Assembly (NCBI GenBank): GCA_963799085.1
Contig: CAWCWA010000009.1
Location: 1 to 64,000, forward strand
Origin: AP-15 sp963799085
GTDB taxonomy: Bacteria > Pseudomonadota > Alphaproteobacteria > ATCC43930 > CGMCC-115725
DNA length: 64,000 bases
Reading direction: 5' to 3'
Both the position numbers and the translations under genes were made by a program. Shown one piece after another: positions 1-9,225 of the stretch. The notes below the pieces were generated by a model, which was not told the origin of the DNA, searched no databases, and saw only the letters and a program-made list of their open reading frames with translations. How positions within the stretch are numbered: the first letter of the stretch is position 1; each line of letters starts with the position of its first letter.

Positions 1-2
1 GC

Positions 3-440
3 GCCAACGCCGGCGAATTCTTCCCGATCATCCATACCTTGTTCAGCAACATCAAAGCCTGGCTCGTCGGCACCCATCACGGCGGCAGCGCCAAGCATTT
101 GCCGCGCTACCTGCGGGAATTGTCCTACCGCTTCAATCGCCGCAACCTCGCCGACGGCCTGGACGGCTATCTGATCCGACGCGCGGTCGAATGTGCCACC
201 ATCACCTACGACCAACTCACCGCCGGCGCCATGCCGGGCGGCGCCGGTCGCGTCCGCCGCCTTCCCGTAAAAGTTGCACAGCCCGCTGCAGCTGGATGTT
301 GCCGCAGTACGGCCCCGGGGTTGTGCTCACCTCCGGGGTGGGGGAAATGTACGAAGAATGTAGTCATACTGTCCGGCCGCCGACTTCTGTCGGGTGTAGA
401 CAGCAGTACCACCCACGTGTCTTTTGCCTGTCTGCCCTAA
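3..440 (+). pseudogene. IS1595-family transposase, C-terminal remnant
   Basis: The frame is open from the window edge. It reads FFPIIHTLFSNIKAWLVGTHHG, then a LPRYLRELSYRFNRR stretch, which is the conserved end of the IS1595 (ISXO2-like) transposase domain. Family similarity stops near position 230, and the residues from there to the stop at 440 look like read-through into unrelated DNA. The N-terminal part lies outside the window, so its state upstream is unknown. IS5 copy A begins about 40 bp after the stop. The family assignment rests on motif recognition only. Confidence 0.7.
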
Positions 441-482
441 ATACGAGCTTGTTCGATCGACCGTCGCGATTTATCACAACCT

Positions 483-1788
483 GGAGACCTGCAAAAACCT
501 GGAGGCCTCCAAAAACCTCGTAATTTTAGCGGGTTCGTGATTTGATAGGTCGGGGTCTGCGCTGGCGGGCGGAGATGCGCGGTCAGGCGGGGTTTTTCGA
601 CGTTGACGAGCGGCTGAGGGAACTTTCGGCCAAAGGCGACGCCTTGGAGCGGCTGAGCGCGGTGATCGATTTCGAACTGTTTCGGGCGGATCTGGAGGGG
701 GCGGCGCCGCGCTCAGAGCGTGCGAAAGGCGGGCGGCCGCCGTTCGATCACGTGCTGATGTTCAAAGCCCTTGTTCTGCAGGCCAGCCACAATCTGTCGG
801 ACGAGCGCACCGAGTATCTGATCCGCGACCGGCTGTCGTTCATGCGGTTTCTCGGGCTGGGGCTGGCTGACACAGTGCCCGATGCCAATACGATCTGGAC
901 CTTTCGCGAAGCGCTGACCCGGGCCAAGATCGCGGGCAAGCCGGCGATCGAGGTTCTGTTTGAGCGCTTTGACGCGGCGCTGGCAAGGGCCGGGTTTCTG
1001 GCGATGAGCGGCCAGATCATCGACGCTTCGATCGTCGCCGCACCCAAGCAGCGCAACACCGACGGCGAGAAGCGCGACATCAAAGAAGGCCGCATCCCGC
1101 CCGAATGGGCGAACAAGCCCGCCAAGCTGCGCCAGAAGGATCGCGATGCGCGCTGGACGGTCAAATACACCAAAGCTAAGCCGAGCCCGGACGGCGCACC
1201 GCGCGTCGATCTCGCGGTCCCGGCCTTCGGTTACAAAAACCATATCGGCATCGACCGGCGGCATCGCCTGATCCGTCGCTGGCGGGTCACCGATGCGGCC
1301 CGCCACGACGGGGCGTTGCTGCCCGAACTGATCGACACCAACAATACCGCCGGCGATGTCTGGGCCGACACCGCCTACCGCTCAAAGGCCAATGAGAAGT
1401 TCCTGGCCGGTCGCCTGCTGCGCTCGCAGATCCACCGCAAGAAACCCAAGGGTAGGCCGATGCCACGCCGCACCGCCCGGGCCAATGCCCGCAAATCGGC
1501 GGTGCGCTCGGCGGTCGAGCACGTCTTCGCCCGCCAGAAAGGGCCGATGGGTCTGTTCATCCGCACCATCGGCTTGGCCCGCGCGAGAACCAAGGTCGGT
1601 CTCGCTAACCTTCTCTACAACATGCAGCGGGTGGTTTGGCTGGCTGCCCAGACCGCACCAACCTGACCCAAAGATCCGCTAACGAAGCCGGTCGCGCGCC
1701 GGCACACCGATCGCCCTAACCCGCCGACCACTGCACAGCCGAACGCCCGCCTCTTTCCGGCTAGACCTCCCGGTTTTTGGAGGTCTCC
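483..1788 (+). mobile_element. IS5-family element, copy A (nearly intact)
   Basis: The left end reads GGAGACCTGCAAAAACCTGG and the right end, read inward, GGAGACCTCCAAAAACCGGG, giving imperfect terminal inverted repeats around one transposase gene. The length is about 1.3 kb, usual for IS5. The right end abuts the decayed copy B with no spacer, and copy B lacks its own first 14 bases. The two therefore arose by insertion at, or recombination through, the shared terminus. I found no convincing target duplication. Confidence 0.75.
575..1666 (+). CDS. IS5-family DDE transposase (copy A)
   Basis: A 363-residue protein from ATG at 575 (GGAG just upstream); an in-frame TTG at 542 would add 11 residues. 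The N-terminal part reads MRGQAGFFDVDERLREL. The core has GRPPFDHVLMFKALVLQ, the LSDERTEYLIRDRLSFMRFLGL region and DANTIWTFREAL. The catalytic region includes the first acidic residue in GQIIDASIVAAPKQ, the second in WADTAYRSKANE, and a C-terminal AVEHVFARQKGPMG glutamate region. No frameshift or stop interrupts it, so this is the best candidate for an active IS5 transposase here. It probably could act in trans on copies B and C, which share its ends. Confidence 0.85.
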   Translation: MRGQAGFFDVDERLRELSAKGDALERLSAVIDFELFRADLEGAAPRSERAKGGRPPFDHVLMFKALVLQASHNLSDERTEYLIRDRLSFMRFLGLGLADTVPDANTIWTFREALTRAKIAGKPAIEVLFERFDAALARAGFLAMSGQIIDASIVAAPKQRNTDGEKRDIKEGRIPPEWANKPAKLRQKDRDARWTVKYTKAKPSPDGAPRVDLAVPAFGYKNHIGIDRRHRLIRRWRVTDAARHDGALLPELIDTNNTAGDVWADTAYRSKANEKFLAGRLLRSQIHRKKPKGRPMPRRTARANARKSAVRSAVEHVFARQKGPMGLFIRTIGLARARTKVGLANLLYNMQRVVWLAAQTAPT

Positions 1789-2000
1789 ACCTGGTGGTTT
1801 TTGCAGGTTTGTGATTCGATGCGCGCGGTCTGCGCTGGGCGGCGGAGATGCGCGGTCAGGCGGGGTTTTTCGACGTTGACGAGCGGCTGAGGCAGATCTC
1901 GGCCAAAGGCGACAGCCTGGAACGGCTGAACGCGGTGAACGATTTCGAACTGTTTCGGGCGGATCTGGAGCGGGCAGTGCCGCGCGCGGACCGCTCGAAG

Positions 2001-2026
2001 AGCCTGCCCCTGGCCTGAACAGGGGT
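2001..2026. repeat. Palindromic insert in IS5 copy B
   Basis: The stem CCCCTG-gcctgaa-CAGGGG is preceded by AGCCTG. Copy A reads straight across this point (SERAK then GGRPPF), whereas copy B has about 23 extra bases between RSK and GGRPAF. This is the type example of the palindrome family discussed in the findings. Confidence 0.75.
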
Positions 2027-2083
2027 GGCCGGCCGGCTTTTGATCATGTGCTGATGTTCAAGACGCTCATTCTGCAGGCCAAG

Positions 2084-2155
2084 CACAATCTGTCGGACGA
2101 GCACAATCTGTCGGACGAGCACAATCTGTCGGCCAACCACAATCTGTCGGACGAG
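2084..2155 (+). repeat. 18-bp tandem repeat, four units, inside IS5 copy B
   Basis: Four consecutive units of CACAATCTGTCGGACGAG (the third unit varies at its end), at 2084, 2102, 2120 and 2138. Each encodes HNLSDE or HNLSAN. Copy A has a single unit at the matching place, so this is an in-frame local expansion. The same four-unit array lies in reverse at 13234-13305. Confidence 0.9.
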
Positions 2156-3150
2156 CGCAGCGAATATCTGATCCGGGACCGGCTGTCGTTCATGCGGTTT
2201 CTCGGTCTGGGGCTGGCTGACACCGTGCCCGACGCGAATACGATCTGGACCTTCCGCGAAGCGCTGACGCGGGCCAAAATCGCGGGCCAAAATCGCGGGC
2301 CGGCGGGCGATCGAGGTTGTGTTCGAGCGCTTTGATGCGGCGCTCTTGGCGGCCGGCTTTCTGGCGCCGGGGTTTTCGGTTGGGGAGCGGCCAGATCGTC
2401 GATGCCGCGATCGTCGCCGCGCCCAAACAGCGTAATACCGATGGCGAGAGGCGTGACATCAAACAAGGCCGTATCCCGGCAGCGTGGGCAGGCCAGCCGG
2501 CCAAGCTGCGGCAGAAGGACCGCGAGGCGCGCTGGACGGTCAAATACACCAAAGCTAAGCCGAGCGCGGATGGCGCACCGCGCGTTGATCTCGCGATCCC
2601 GGCCTTCGGTTACAAAAATCACATCGGCATCGACCGCCGGCATCGCCTGATCCGCCGCTGGACGGTCACCGATGCGGCCCGCCACGATGGGGCGTTGCTG
2701 CCCAAGCTGACACGACGGTGGCGTTGCTGCCCGAGCTGATCGACACCAACAACACCGCCAGCGAGGTGTGGGCCGACACCGCTTACCGCTCAAAGGCCAA
2801 CGAAAAATTCCTCGCCGGCCGTGTCCTGCGCTCGCAGATCCACCGCAAGAAGCCCAAGGGCAAACCAATGCCGCGCCGCACCGCCCGCGCCAATGCCCGC
2901 AAGTCGGCAGTGCGTTCGGCCGTCGAACACGTCTTCGCCCGCCAGAAAGGGGCGATGGGCCTGTTCATCGGCACCATCGGCCTCGCCCGAGCGAGCACCA
3001 AGATCGGCCTTGCCAACCTCGTCTACAACAGGCAGCCGGTGGTCTGGCTGGCGGCCCAGACCGCACCAACCTGATCCGAAAATCCGCTAACACAGCCGGC
3101 CGCGCGCCGGCACACCGATCGCCCTAACCAAACCGGTCACGGCACAGCCA

Positions 3151-4437
3151 ATGCCCGGCTCTTTCCTTAAAAACGCGCGGTTATTGGAGGTCTCCAGCTT
3201 GCGGGATGCCCGACCGACCCTTCGGGAAAAGCCGGCCTCGGGACTGGCCGGCTGCGGCGCTTCCGAGAGGTTTCTCGTTCCCGCGCCGTCCGACGCCAAT
3301 GCGCCCGGGACCAGCCATGTCGAAATGGTGGTGGCGACGACGCGAACGAAAGCGGAGTCGCCTGCCTTCATGTTTGGCGGCGGCCGGGCGCCTGAGGCCT
3401 CCTTCGCCGACGTGGTGGTTTCGATCCCGCCCGACGCCAACCGCAAGATCGGCGAGGTCGAGTTTCCGCAGCAACCGCCCGGCAATCCCGAAAAAGATTT
3501 CGTCACCCTCAAATCCGAAATCATCACCAGGGATCAGGCCAAAGCCACGCTCTCGCGCCTGATCGACCAGTCGCGCGAGAAGGAGGCTTTCGTCTTCGTG
3601 CATGGCTTCAACAATCTGTATGAGGACGCCGTCTATCGTTTCGCGCAGATCGTACATGATTCCAGCGCCGCCGCCGATGTCGCCCCGATCCTATTTACCT
3701 AGCCGTCGAAGGGCAAGATCTACGCCTATAATTACGACCGCGACAGCGCCAATTACTCGCGCGACGCGCTCGAAAAGCTTTTGCGTTTCTTACAGGACGA
3801 TCCCCAGGTCAAGACGATCACCGTCCTGGCTCATTCGATGGGCAATTGGGTGACGCTTGAGGCGCTGCAGCAAATGGCGATCCGTGACGGTCGCATCGCC
3901 CCGAAGATCAAGCTGGTCATACTCGCGGACGCCGACGTCGACGTCGATTTCGCGCGGGAACAGATCACGACGCTCGGTCCCGAACGCCCGCATATCGTGC
4001 TGTTCGTGTCCGAGAACAATCGCGCGCTGGCGGCCTCGCGGGACCTTTGGGAGGCGCCGCGACTGGGGGCGATCGATCCCAATGTTGAGCCTTACCGGAG
4101 CATGCTCCAACAGGAAGAGCTATCGGTCATCAACATGACCCGTTTGTCATCCCACGACTTTTTCAATCACGGCAAGTTCGCCGAGGACCCGAGAATTGTC
4201 GAATTGATCGGCCGCCGACTCGCTGCCGGGCAGGTGCTGACCGACCAGCGCGTCGGCCTTGGCGACAAGATCATGATGGGCACGGCGGGCGTCGACGGTT
4301 CGGTTGGGAGCGCCGCCGGTCTCGTGATTTCGGCCCCCATCTCGGTCGTCGATCCGGAAACGCGGAATCATTTCGGAGACCCGATCGACCAGCTTAGCCA
4401 ATCCGTGCGGCAGATCGGTTCGGATCAGGCCCATTAA
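3151..4437 (+). pseudogene. Alpha/beta-hydrolase lipoprotein (DUF900-like), beheaded and with an internal TAG
   Basis: One reading frame interrupted only by TAG at 3700-3702, where ILFT-stop-PSKGKIYAYNY suggests a lost tryptophan (TGG to TAG). The serine-hydrolase fold is visible as FVFVHGFNNLYED (oxyanion region), then the nucleophile elbow VLAHSMGNW, then LADADVDVDF (acid region). Such proteins are usually exported lipoproteins. A lipobox-like LAGC lies at about residue 30, but its hydrophobic signal is missing because the right end of IS5 copy B (ending 3195) supplies the first codons. The original start is therefore gone. It is non-functional as read. Confidence 0.7.
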
Positions 4438-4507
4438 GGCGGACGGCGGTTCGCATTCCGGAACAGCAGCGTTCGTTATCCCGCCCTCGCAATCAGGATC
4501 GTGTCTC

Positions 4508-5161
4508 ATGACCCTTTTCCTCGCCACCTTTACCACCCTGCTGGCGATCATCAATCCCTTCGAGGCGCTCCCGGTTTATCTGGGCTTTGCAGCGGGCCTT
4601 GACGACTAGGCGCGCTTTTCGCTCGCCTTGCGATCGTGCCTTTACGCGCTCATTTAGATGTTCTTTTTCCTGATCTTCGGAACCCTGTTGCTGAAGATGT
4701 TCGGCGTGCCACTGGCCATGGTCAGGATCGCCGGCGGCATCATCCTCACCCGGTTGGGATTCCAGCTATTCTCGTCGCCATCCTCTGTCGCCGGCGGCGG
4801 CCCGTCCTCGGGCGAAAAGGGGAGCGTCGCCGCCAGCGACGCGGCCTTCGTCCCGCTGGCCATGCCGATCATGTTCGGACCGGGCGCCATGGCGACGATC
4901 CTGGGCATGACCTCCCAGATCAAGCACTCGGCCACGCAAATCGCGGGCTTCATCGAGGTCTCGGCGGCGCTGGTGGCGACCATGGCCGCGACTTTTCTTT
5001 TCCTGGTCGGCGGCAAGCGGCTGCAAAAGCGGCTTGGACCGCGCGGGATCGACGCAGCCACACGCATCGTCGGCTTCTTCGTCGCCTCGATGGGCATCGG
5101 CATGACCTTCGACGGCGTCATCGAAGCTCTGGAGATGCATGGCATGACCGGGCTCCACTGA
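4508..5161 (+). pseudogene. MarC-family integral membrane protein with two internal TAG codons
   Basis: The frame starts at MTLFLATFTTLLAIINPFEALP, typical of the first helix of MarC (UPF0056) proteins. It meets TAG at 4607 and again at 4655, then continues without frame change through MFFFLIFGTLLLKMFG and VRIAGGIILTRLGFQL. It goes on through the diagnostic FVPLAMPIMFGPGAMATILG loop and a last helix IVGFFVASMGIGMTFDGV, a full-length family match. MarC proteins are inner-membrane proteins of uncertain function. The two nonsense codons are in the frame-preserving state expected of point mutations. Confidence 0.75.
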
Positions 5162-5653
5162 GGTCCGGCCGCCGGAGTTTTAGGCGCGCCAAGCAGGATG
5201 TGATGGCGCATCCGGTTTTGTCGATAAAACAATGGTAATGACCGCTTTCCGGTCGAAAAAGCCAATTGGTCCAACCAACGTCGATCGTCCGATTCTGTGA
5301 AGGGCTTCCGTCGCCGGCCCCGTGCACGGACGCGGCGATTGATCGTCGGGTCGGCGACCGAAAGCCTCCAGGGAAGGAAACCGCGGGACGGTTAGGCTGG
5401 ATGTTGCAGTCGGCGATCTATGGGGATTTGGAGAACGACGTCGCGGTTCTGGGCACGATCTCGATATTGGGGAGCGTCGGAAAGCTTGGGCGTGGCGCGA
5501 TTTGACGGCGTACAATGGCGCCTGGAGTGGCGTTGGGATCTGTGAGGCCCTCGGTTTTCTATGCCCTGCGCTCTGATGCGACAAGAAGTTCATGGCCGGC
5601 GCCTTTCGGCGTCGACGGAATGTCGGCGGCATGAATGTGGTCTGTGGCTTTTG
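5162..5653. other. Non-coding stretch next to the IS91 remnant
   Basis: No convincing gene on either strand. It follows the stop of the IS91 transposase fragment on the minus strand and may contain that element's terminal region. I could not recognise its end sequence. Confidence 0.4.
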
Positions 5654-6178
5654 TCATGAGGTGTCGAACCCGGCGCATTCGGCTTTGAAGCTGCGCGGCG
5701 TCGCACCGCGCGCAAAAGTCTCGATGAGACGCATGCGTCCAGCACAGCAGGGGCAGGCTTTGGCCGGCGCGGACGTCTCCGGGGGAACTGTTGTTTGCGG
5801 CTCTTCGGATGCCGCGTCGATATCGAGTTGGGTCTTCTCGGAGTCCTCGGCCTGAGGAATGAGTTCGCGTAGGTGGGCGATGTTTGCGGCGCGTTTCTGG
5901 CTGGCGAACAGCCCGTGGTGGCGAATGCGGTGGAAGCCGTTTGGCAGGACGTGCATGAGAAAGCGGCGGATGAACTCTTCCGCCGGCAGCGTCATGGACT
6001 TGATCCAGCTTCTGCTCGGCGCTTTGCCGCTGGCGCGATAATCCTTCCAGCGAAAGGTCACCTTCCCGCCGTCGAAGCCGAGGGGACGGCTGTTGGAGAT
6101 CGCCACGCGATGGGTGTAGCGCGATAGATAGGCGAGGATGGCTTCTGGCCCGGCGAAGGGGCGCTTGGCGTAGACGAC
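5654..6178 (-). pseudogene. IS91-family transposase, C-terminal part
   Basis: Read on the minus strand, the fragment opens with VVYAKRPFAGPEAILAYLSR, YTHRVAISNSR and FRWKDYR, the conserved C-terminal half of IS91/IS801 (Y2-type) transposases. A cysteine pair CPCCAGRM lies near the end. The frame is open to a stop at 5654. The N-terminal half is missing: IS21 copy A starts at 6179, and no matching sequence is found beyond its other end at 8815. DNA was therefore lost as well as interrupted. Confidence 0.8.
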
Positions 6179-6299
6179 TGTAGCGCGGCGATCTGGATGG
6201 GAAAGCGGCGACAATCAGGGTGGGAATCCGGCGTCGCGGCATCCGGATGATTGTCGCTGATTGCGGGCGGCGCAAGGTTTGATTGTCGCTGAGCGTCAA

Positions 6300-7109
6300 T
6301 CAGGCGTTGGCTTTGATTGTCGCGGTGACGGGCGGCCGTCCAGGGCCGCGTTTGCGTTCGAGGGCAGCGCGGCGGCGGTAGCTTTCGACGTTCATCTCGA
6401 AGATCGTCGCGTGGTGCACGAGGCGGTCGACGACGGCGACGGTCATCGCCGGATCGGGAAAGACCTTGCCCCACTCGCCGAACGGCTGGTTGGCGGTGAT
6501 CAGCAGCGAGCGGTGCTCGTAGCGGGCGCTGATCAGCTCGAACAGCACGCTGGTCTCGGCCTGGTCCTTGGTGACGTAGGCGAGGTCGTCAAGGATCAGT
6601 AGGTGATATTTGTCGAGCCTGGCGATCGCAGCTTCGAGGGCGAGCTCGCGACGAGCGATCTGCAGCCGTTGCACGAGATCGGTGGTGCGGGTGAACAGCA
6701 CACGCCAGCCGTTTTCGACGAGCGCGAAGCCGAGCGCTGCCGCCAGATGGCTCTTGCCGCCGCCCGGCGGGCCGAACAGCAAGAGATTGGCGCCCTGGTT
6801 GAGCCAAGCGTCGCCGGCGGCGAGCGCCATGACCTGCGCCTTGCTGACCACCGGAACGGCCTCGAAGTCGAAGGTGTCGAGGGTCTTGCCGGGCGGCAGG
6901 CGGGCTTCGGCGAGATGACGCTCGATGCGGCGGCGAACGCGTTCGGCCATCTCGTGCTCGGCGAGCGCGGCCAGAAAGCGCGCGGCCGGCCAGCCTTCCT
7001 TGTCGGCCTGGGCAGCCAGCGCCGCCCAGACGTGTTTGACGGCCGGTAGGCGCAGCTCGGCGAGCAGCAGCTCGACGCGGGCGGTGTCGATCGGGTCGGC
7101 GGCCTTCAT
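6300..7109 (-). CDS. istB: IS21 helper ATPase IstB (copy A)
   Basis: A 269-residue AAA+ ATPase that assists IS21 transposition by loading the transposase at the target. Walker A is GPPGGGKSHLA near residue 117, and Walker B is LLILDDLAYV, followed by a sensor-like LLITANQPF. The basic C-terminus (LERKRGPGRPP) fits DNA binding. Its ATG overlaps the istA stop by four bases (ATGA), implying translational coupling. The protein is the same as that of copy B. With its own istA broken, it could serve the other copy. Confidence 0.9.
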   Translation of the reverse strand: MKAADPIDTARVELLLAELRLPAVKHVWAALAAQADKEGWPAARFLAALAEHEMAERVRRRIERHLAEARLPPGKTLDTFDFEAVPVVSKAQVMALAAGDAWLNQGANLLLFGPPGGGKSHLAAALGFALVENGWRVLFTRTTDLVQRLQIARRELALEAAIARLDKYHLLILDDLAYVTKDQAETSVLFELISARYEHRSLLITANQPFGEWGKVFPDPAMTVAVVDRLVHHATIFEMNVESYRRRAALERKRGPGRPPVTATIKANA

Positions 7110-8618
7110 ACGGCACCGCCCGCCCGGACGATGCCGAGTTCGTCATAGAGATGCAGCGGCGTTAGTTTGACGGTGATGTCTGGAATGGCGGCGGGATCGG
7201 GCCCGAAGTGCCGGCCGAGGATGTCCAGATCAGGCAGTCTGCCGGCGTCGAGTTCGGCGTCGATGATGCCGGCGAGTTCGGCCTCGCAGGCGCGGTCGTG
7301 CGCCAGCGCCAGCAATCCGACGATGGTGCGGCACGCCCGCTTCTCGCCGTCGGCCGCCAACAGCGCCTCGAACGCGCGCTGGTAGGCGCGGCGTGGAAAG
7401 AGCTGCTCGCGATAAACCAGGTTGAGCAAAGCCATCGGCTTGCGCCGCAAGGCGTGAATGACATGCCGATAATCGACGACATGACCGCGCTTGCCGCTGG
7501 GATGCGCCCGGCCACGGCGCAGCGTCATCAGCGGGGTGCTGCCGAGAAGGCAGTCGAGCCGGTCGTCGTACAGGCGCACCCGTAGGCGATGGCCGATCAG
7601 TCGCGACGGCACCGAATAGAACACCTTCTTGAGCGTGAAGCCGCTCGTCGAGGTGACGATGACGATCGTCTCCTCGTAATCGGTCGTGCGGCGCTCCGGC
7701 AGCGACTGCAGTGCCGGGCGCTCGAGTTCCAGCCGCTTCTTCAGTCGGGCGTTGCGGCGGCCGACGATCTCGTCGATGAAGCAGCGGTAGGCATCCAAGC
7801 TGTCGAAGTCGCGCGAGCCACGCAGCAACAGCGCGTCCTCAATCGCCTGCTTGAGATGGCCGTGCGGGCTTTCGATCGATCCGTTCTCGTGTGCGATGCC
7901 GCGATTGTTGCGGGTCGGCTCCATGCCGTAATGCGCGCACAGCGCCTCGTAGCGGCGGGTCTGATCCTGCCTTGAGTTCCTCGTCAAGATTGCGAAAGGC
8001 GGCCGACAGGCTGTCGCTGCGGTGCTGCAACGGGGCGCGGCCGAGCGCCCACAGCGCATTCTGCAGGCCCTCGGCCAGCGCCACGAAGCTTTCGCCGCCG
8101 AGCACGACACGAGCGTGCTCCCAGCCCGAGAAGGCCAGACGGAAGTGATAGAGCCGGTGATCAAGCGGCACCCCGGCGACGCTGACGCCGCGATCGCGCA
8201 AGTCGGTAAAATCGGACAGCCCAAGTCGACCCGGTGGGTGCTCCTGCCGGAAGATGACATCCTGCTCGGTGCCATGCAGAGCCCGCCAGGTACGGATGCG
8301 CCGCTCCAACGTGCGGCGGATGCCGGCGCCGATCTCGGGGTGGCGCCGCCGGATCTCGTCGAAAATGGCGACCGGCCGCAAACCGGGGATGCTCTTCAGC
8401 AGCGGCACCACCTCGCTGTCCCATACCTCGCCCAGCGGATCGGGCCGCCGCCGGCCGCGCGGGGCTTTCTTTTGCGAGGGCATTCGAGAGTTGTGCTCGA
8501 AGCGATAGCCGCTGGAGGTCGCGAACCCGGCCTTGGCGGCGGAAACGGCCGGCGTCTCGGTCTGACGGAAACTCATATACAGCCTCATCTGGCAATCGGT
8601 GATGTGGCGGCCGGGCAA
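7106..8618 (-). pseudogene. istA: IS21 transposase IstA, frameshifted (copy A)
   Basis: It reads from TTG at 8618 (MPGRHITDCQMRLYMSFRQTE) through the integrase core start GLSDFTDLRDRGVSVAGVP. A single extra A in GAGGAACTC near 7980 shifts the frame just after SAAFRNLDE. The remainder continues in another frame to the stop overlapping istB. Copy B has GAGGACTC here and an uninterrupted gene. The truncated product lacks the last catalytic residue and is presumably inactive. Confidence 0.85.
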
Positions 8619-8814
8619 GTGCGGTTCCTCATCGGTATGAAGAACCGCTCCATATCCAGCCGGCTGCGATCGCCGGATGCGCGCCCCTCTCCGGGTTCGC
8701 GCCGCCGCTGGATTTCGCGACTTCGGTCGGGCTACGCCCTCCCTGCGTCACAAACCCAGCGGCGCTTTCTCATCCTGATTGACGTGCCGTTCTCACCCTG
8801 ATTGCCGCGCGGCA

Positions 8815-9225
8815 GGCGCCGTCCGCCGATACCCCGGCGGCACCGAAAAGCTTAGCATCTTCTTCACGCTCTCGCGCGAAATAAGGTGGTCCCGCCGGCG
8901 GGGCCCACTTTAGATGATCGAGCAGGAGTTGACCGCCACGCCGACCGCGGGTCGGCTGCGCTACGAACGGGGACCGGGCGAGAGGCGATCTGCTTTGGCG
9001 GCAGCGGCCGCGTCGACGCCATCGGAGGAGACGCCGGCATCGCCGACATCGGCAGTTGTTTCTATCTTAATAATTGACATTATATATATATTGTGTTATC
9101 GGTTCTAACTGAGGAAGGTTCGTTGCGCGTTTCATAATCTCATTCGGCGATGAGCCTATGCGTTCGCCGTAGGTGCCGCGCCGTGGAGTTGCTTGACCGA
9201 CTTTCGCCTACGAGAGGTATGCCAA
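8815..9225. other. Gene-free leader upstream of the tail-fibre-like gene
   Basis: No recognisable gene in about 410 bases. Composition changes sharply to AT-rich around 9060-9110, where a promoter-like sequence is found. The left part may be the scar of whatever was deleted beside IS21 copy A. Confidence 0.4.
9074..9102 (+). promoter_or_regulatory. Probable sigma70-type promoter
   Basis: A perfect TTGACA at 9074-9079, a spacer of 16-17 bases made of TATATA repeats, then TTATCG/TATCGG at about 9096-9102. It lies some 125 bases before the ATG at 9226 and is the only clear promoter-like sequence before the two-gene unit. The -10 match is weak. Confidence 0.45.

Larger units (their letters stand above)
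1848..3074 (+). pseudogene. IS5-family transposase, broken (copy B)
   Basis: Homologous to the copy A transposase throughout but broken in at least three places. A palindrome inserted at 2001-2026 brings a TGA in frame. A duplicated GCGGGCCAAAAT segment near 2275-2300 shifts the frame. A duplicated GCGTTGCTGCCC segment near 2692-2735 shifts it again. A run of extra HNLSDE-coding units at 2084-2155 expands the protein in frame. The C-terminal third (from about 2718) still reads cleanly through WADTAYRSKANEKFLAGR to AVEHVFARQKGAMG. It cannot make a working transposase. Confidence 0.85.
1789..3195 (+). mobile_element. IS5-family element, copy B (decayed)
   Basis: The same element type as copy A. 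The right end GGTTATTGGAGGTCTCC closes at 3195. The left end has lost its first 14 bases at the junction with copy A. It carries a palindrome insert (2001-2026) and several short direct duplications. Bases 1789-2450 recur base-for-base, as far as compared, in inverse orientation at 12939-13600. Confidence 0.75.
6179..8814 (-). mobile_element. IS21-family element, copy A
   Basis: The outer ends are TGTAGCGCGGCGATCTGG at 6179 and, inward from 8814, TGCCGCGCGGCAATCAGG. These imperfect inverted repeats begin with TG as expected of IS21. Several internal GACAATCAGGGTG-type repeats follow the ends. The length is 2636 bp against 2634 for copy B; the two extra bases are an A inside istA near 7980 and a T near 8716. 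The flanks (GACGAC and GGCGCC) do not match, so no target duplication remains. That points to a deletion or rearrangement beside this copy. Confidence 0.85.

Noticed and set aside
2084..2155. Regular repeats resembling a CRISPR array
   Set aside because: The 18-bp units are directly adjacent with no spacers and are codon-periodic inside a transposase.
3700..4657. Amber codon recoding
   Set aside because: Several intact genes here end in TAG (phaZ, CoA-transferase A), so TAG works as a stop.
8914..9108. Short plus-strand frames between IS21 copy A and the fibre gene
   Set aside because: They run into the AT-rich promoter region and show no family features.
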